7,978 nt of DNA. Source: an uncultured Eubacteriales bacterium (GTDB lineage: Bacteria; Bacillota; Clostridia; Oscillospirales; Oscillospiraceae). Shown here in pieces: positions 5,694 to 7,978 of the stretch. Position numbers and translations under genes: made by a program. How positions within the stretch are numbered: the first letter of the stretch is position 1; each line of letters starts with the position of its first letter. The notes under the pieces were generated by a model. That model did not search any database and was not told the DNA's origin. It saw only the letters and a program-made list of their open reading frames with translations. The DNA lies in NCBI GenBank assembly GCA_900549495.1, contig UROL01000086.1, forward strand, positions 1-7,978, written 5' to 3'.

Positions 5694-6671
5694 TTATCCC
5701 TCCGTCCCGGCCTTTAGCCGGATTAGGGCCTCTGCCAGAAGCTGGGTGGCCAGGAGGGCTTCCTCCTGGGTGTTTCCGGCGGCACCCACCTCGATAAGCA
5801 GGGTGTAGGGGGCCAGATCTTGGTTGAAGCGCTGGGGGCGCAGGGACAGAGGCCGGGTGATGCCCGGGGCCTGGGCTTCCAGAAGCAGCTGCAATTTCAG
5901 GGCCAGGGAGAGGTTGTCCTCCCAGCGGGGATTTTCCAGGCCGCTGCGGCCCACCCCCAGCACCGTCATCAGCTGGGCAGCCTCCCGGCCCGCCACCGTC
6001 ACATGGGTGCCCAGCTGGCGGCCACCCTCCTCGGCGGCGTCCCGGTGGAGATCCAGCACCAGCAGGATGCCGGGGTGGGCCTGGATATTGGCCTGGATGG
6101 CTTTCCGGGCCTGGTTGTAGGCGGAATTGTAGGAGGGGTAGTCGTGAAATTCCCGGTCATGCACCGTGGGGATTCCCGCCGCCTCCAAGGCCTCCGCCAG
6201 AGCATCCCCGATGCGAAGCATATTGTATGCCTCCTCCAGAGTGTGATAGGGGGCGGTCTGGGCGTAGTCCCCAGCGCCGGGGGTATAGCTCTCGGTGGTG
6301 TGGGTGTGAAGAATCAGCACCCTTGGCTCCGTCCCCGCCAGCTGCCAGCTCAGGGGCCGGGTCAGCAGGGCGGCGTAATCCGCCTCCTTGCCCCCGGTGT
6401 TGCGGATGTCCATCTCCGCCGCCTGCTCCGGCAGGAAAACCGGCAGGGAGGGCTCCGGCACATAGTCCATGGGGGCGGAGGATTCCTGAGGGAAGGGAAA
6501 AGAAGAATGCCGTGCTTCCCGCACGGCATCCGTCTGTATATTTGATGTTTCCGGGAGGGCCTTGAGGAGGGAGACCGCCTTCCCCGGCAGCCCCAGCTCC
6601 AATATCCGAAACAGCAGGGTCAAACACACCACACTAACCCCAAACCTCTGGGCACTTCGGTATTGCTCCAA
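5694..6671 (-). CDS. spoIIP: Stage II sporulation protein P (SpoIIP), cell-wall hydrolase
   Basis: SpoIIP is the amidase/endopeptidase of the SpoIID-SpoIIM-SpoIIP complex that thins septal peptidoglycan during forespore engulfment. The 325-residue protein has an N-terminal membrane segment (about 10-30), a variable Pro-rich linker (about 55-110), then the SpoIIP domain. Characteristic motifs are VLILHTHTTESY (His122, His124, Glu127), VLDLHRDA (Asp207, His209, Asp211) and APYTLLIEVGAAGNTQEEA (Glu294, Asn300), which fit a zinc-dependent hydrolase. Translation starts at TTG: AGGAGG (6684-6679) lies 7 bases upstream, and no in-frame ATG occurs before residue 68, which would remove the membrane anchor. 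The gene begins 21 bases after the tadA stop, so it is probably co-transcribed from upstream; no sporulation-sigma promoter could be identified. Bacillus spoIIP normally follows gpr, so this neighbourhood differs. Confidence 0.93.
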   Translation of the reverse strand: MEQYRSAQRFGVSVVCLTLLFRILELGLPGKAVSLLKALPETSNIQTDAVREARHSSFPFPQESSAPMDYVPEPSLPVFLPEQAAEMDIRNTGGKEADYAALLTRPLSWQLAGTEPRVLILHTHTTESYTPGAGDYAQTAPYHTLEEAYNMLRIGDALAEALEAAGIPTVHDREFHDYPSYNSAYNQARKAIQANIQAHPGILLVLDLHRDAAEEGGRQLGTHVTVAGREAAQLMTVLGVGRSGLENPRWEDNLSLALKLQLLLEAQAPGITRPLSLRPQRFNQDLAPYTLLIEVGAAGNTQEEALLATQLLAEALIRLKAGTEG

Positions 6672-6678
6672 TACAATT

Positions 6679-6684
6679 CCTCCT
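6679..6684 (-). promoter_or_regulatory. Ribosome binding site fixing the TTG start of spoIIP
   Basis: On the minus strand AGGAGG is followed by AATTGTA and then TTG at 6671. A perfect Shine-Dalgarno sequence at ideal distance supports the unusual start codon. Confidence 0.8.
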
Positions 6685-6692
6685 GTAAAGTG

Positions 6693-7181
6693 TCATTCCC
6701 GCAGGGGCTTTTTCCATTTTGGCCTGGTTTTCAGCTCCATGCGGAGATTGCGGAAGAAGTCCTGCATCAGCGCCTGGGCCTGCTGCTCCATCACCCCGGC
6801 CTCCACCGTGGGATGGTGGTTGAAGGCCATGTCAAACAGGCTGCACACGCTGCGGCAGGCGCCGAATTTGCTGTCCGAGGCGCCATACACCACCCGGGGG
6901 ATCCGGGCGTTGATGATGGCCCCGGCGCACATGGGGCAGGGCTCCAGGGTGACATATAGCGTGCATTCCCACAGCCGCCAGCCCCCCAGTGTCTGGTTGG
7001 CCTGGTGGATGGCTTCCAGCTCTGCATGGGCCAGGGCGGATTTGTCCCCCTCCCGGCGGTTGCGGCCCCGGCCTACAATTTCCTCTCCCCGCACGATTAC
7101 GCAGCCCACCGGCACCTCACCCTCTGCCCCGGCCTCCCGGGCCAGAGCCAAGGCCTGGGCCATGTAAAAAGAATCGTCCAT
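6693..7181 (-). CDS. tadA: tRNA(Arg) adenosine-34 deaminase TadA
   Basis: TadA deaminates adenosine 34 to inosine in tRNA-Arg(ACG), which lets it read CGU, CGC and CGA codons. The 162-residue protein is of normal length and has the cytidine/deoxycytidylate deaminase zinc motifs: HAE at 52-54 (His52 zinc ligand, Glu54 proton shuttle) and PCPMCAGA at 81-88 (Cys82 and Cys85 zinc ligands). EVPVGCVIV (22-30) and the RVVYGASDSKFGAC segment are also typical. The start is the ATG at 7181, with AGGAGG (7194-7189) 7 bases upstream. The frame is open for eight more codons upstream (to 7205), but that would include the ribosome binding site. It lies 50 bases after the fusion gene and 21 bases before spoIIP, probably in one transcript. 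Confidence 0.97.
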   Translation of the reverse strand: MDDSFYMAQALALAREAGAEGEVPVGCVIVRGEEIVGRGRNRREGDKSALAHAELEAIHQANQTLGGWRLWECTLYVTLEPCPMCAGAIINARIPRVVYGASDSKFGACRSVCSLFDMAFNHHPTVEAGVMEQQAQALMQDFFRNLRMELKTRPKWKKPLRE

Positions 7182-7188
7182 ATGGCTT

Positions 7189-7194
7189 CCTCCT
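7189..7194 (-). promoter_or_regulatory. Ribosome binding site fixing the tadA start
   Basis: AGGAGG on the minus strand, 7 bases before the ATG at 7181. It rules out the in-frame upstream start near 7205. Confidence 0.8.
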
Positions 7195-7231
7195 GCCGTC
7201 CCCACCAGTATGGCACGCTTCCTGCGAAAAA

Positions 7232-7954
7232 TCAGCCGAAGCCGGGAGACGTTTCATAATATTTCTTCATTTCCTTCCGGGCTTTTTCCACAGCTTCCTC
7301 CAGCTCCCGGGCGCTCATCCGCAGTACGCCGCTGCGGAAGCTGGAAAGCTGCACCAGATTATCAGAGGATGCCACCCGGACGGCGTAGCTGCTGCCAATC
7401 TGGTCTGCCAATTCCTCGATGTACCGGTCTGCGGTCTGCCCCTGGGGTGTGTATACCACCTGAATGCAGCCTGCCTGGGTTTTCTCGCCGGGGTTTCCCT
7501 GCTGCTTGTAGCCGTCGAACACCACCACCAGCTTGATTTTTGTATAGCCGGCATAGCTGGAAAGCCGGTCACACAGCAGCCGCCGGGCGGCATCCAAATC
7601 CTCCTGGGCAAGTTTTTTGGTCTCTTCCCAGGCGAAAATCATATTGTAGCCGTCCACGATGATGTAGCGCCCCTTGGGGGGCTTGATGGCTATCTCCTCT
7701 GTTGCCGGGCGGCTCCGGGGGGCGGTGTACTGGGCCCGGCGGATGGGGCCGAACTCCCGCTCCATGATTCTTTTCAGCTCCCGGTCGTCAATGCTGCCCC
7801 GCTGGATAATCTGGGGAGGCTTTTCCTCTTTCATGCCGCTTTCCAGGTGCATATACTCCTTCACCTGGTGCCACTTTACGTTGAAGCCCGCCCCATGGGC
7901 GCAGAAAACGGAGTCCGGGGTGTTTTCCAGATCTGCCTCCGGGTCATAGTTGGC
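7232..7954 (-). CDS. C-terminal part of a TetM-like GTPase fused to a YacP/Rae1-type NYN nuclease
   Basis: Only the last 240 residues are present; the gene runs off the end of the genomic sequence. Visible residues 1-38 (ANYDPEADLENTPDSV, then FCAHGAGFNVKW and KEYMHLE) match my recollection of the extreme C-terminus of TetM/EF-G-like 'translation factor GTPases' of Clostridia. A charged linker (about 40-92) follows. Residues 96-230 form an NYN (PIN-like) nuclease domain of the YacP/Rae1 group: IIVDGYNMIFAW (Asp101), LVVVFDGY (Asp147), TADRYIEEL (Asp176) and ASSDNLVQ (Asp198), the acidic set expected to bind catalytic metal. Rae1 cleaves mRNA in the ribosomal A site in Bacillus subtilis. The first five residues of the open frame (GTG start, YKRQ) come from sequencing adapter and are not part of the protein. 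An internal ATG at 7834 could in principle start a separate NYN protein. The GTPase assignment rests on a short piece; the NYN call is firm. Confidence 0.8.
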   Translation of the reverse strand, partial: ANYDPEADLENTPDSVFCAHGAGFNVKWHQVKEYMHLESGMKEEKPPQIIQRGSIDDRELKRIMEREFGPIRRAQYTAPRSRPATEEIAIKPPKGRYIIVDGYNMIFAWEETKKLAQEDLDAARRLLCDRLSSYAGYTKIKLVVVFDGYKQQGNPGEKTQAGCIQVVYTPQGQTADRYIEELADQIGSSYAVRVASSDNLVQLSSFRSGVLRMSARELEEAVEKARKEMKKYYETSPGFG

Positions 7955-7978
7955 CTGTCTCTTATACACATCTGACGC
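7955..7978. other. Tn5/Nextera sequencing adapter (not genomic)
   Basis: CTGTCTCTTATACACATCT (7955-7973) is the 19-base Tn5 mosaic end used in Nextera libraries, and the following GACGC (7974-7978) is the start of the Nextera read-through adapter. It abuts the fusion gene directly. It creates the false N-terminal peptide YKRQ on the minus strand and a false SLIHI ending on the plus strand, both well-known adapter artefacts in protein databases. The contig therefore ends at about 7954. Confidence 0.97.

Noticed and set aside
7224..7255. Terminator at the end of the fusion gene (TTTTT just after its stop)
   Set aside because: The possible stem around GGCTTCGG is only 3-4 bp, and tadA follows after 50 bases, so read-through is more likely.
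6989..7975. A 328-codon plus-strand frame over tadA and the fusion gene
   Set aside because: It is antisense to two well-supported genes and ends in SLIHI, which is translated adapter.

Overview
The window looks like one contig from a GC-rich, low-copy-intergenic member of the Clostridia, most likely an Oscillospiraceae-type gut bacterium. Supporting this are a SpoIIP sporulation hydrolase, strong AGGAGG ribosome binding sites, hairpin repeats of the kind scattered through such genomes, and a TetM-like/NYN protein of a type I associate with these bacteria. The taxonomic call rests on gene content and recollection of related sequences, not on a search. The last 24 bases (7955-7978) are not genomic: they are Tn5/Nextera sequencing adapter, so the real sequence ends at about 7954.

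Layout. 1-275 is a non-coding, repeat-rich leader: two copies of a ~70-base hairpin element and a second kind of hairpin between them. 276-2059 is a translationally coupled truB-ribF pair (tRNA pseudouridine-55 synthase and bifunctional FAD synthetase/riboflavin kinase). A good sigma-A-like promoter lies inside the 3' end of ribF and probably drives a membrane-anchored CapA-family metallophosphatase-like protein (2147-3448). After a 108-base gap with two hairpins comes a cytoplasmic GH13 alpha-glucan hydrolase (3557-5398). Directly behind its stop codon is a 58-residue cysteine-rich protein (5399-5575) that a normal length cut-off would miss. The plus-strand block ends at a clear intrinsic terminator.

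The minus-strand block converges on it. In transcription order it holds the 3' end of a large fusion gene (7954-7232), tadA (7181-6693) and spoIIP (6671-5694), closed by its own hairpin and T-rich stretch. The gaps are only 50 and 21 bases, which suggests one transcript.

The most interesting item is the partial fusion gene. Its first ~38 visible residues resemble the extreme C-terminus of TetM-like ribosome-binding GTPases, and the rest is a complete NYN nuclease domain of the YacP/Rae1 type. Rae1 of Bacillus subtilis cleaves mRNA in the ribosomal A site, and TetM-like GTPases bind at that same site, so the fusion suggests a single-chain ribosome-targeted mRNA nuclease. That function is inference; only the shared reading frame and the motifs are seen. 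Secondary items are a CapA-family protein lacking the usual Asn-His motif and the cysteine-rich mini-protein coupled to the amylase.
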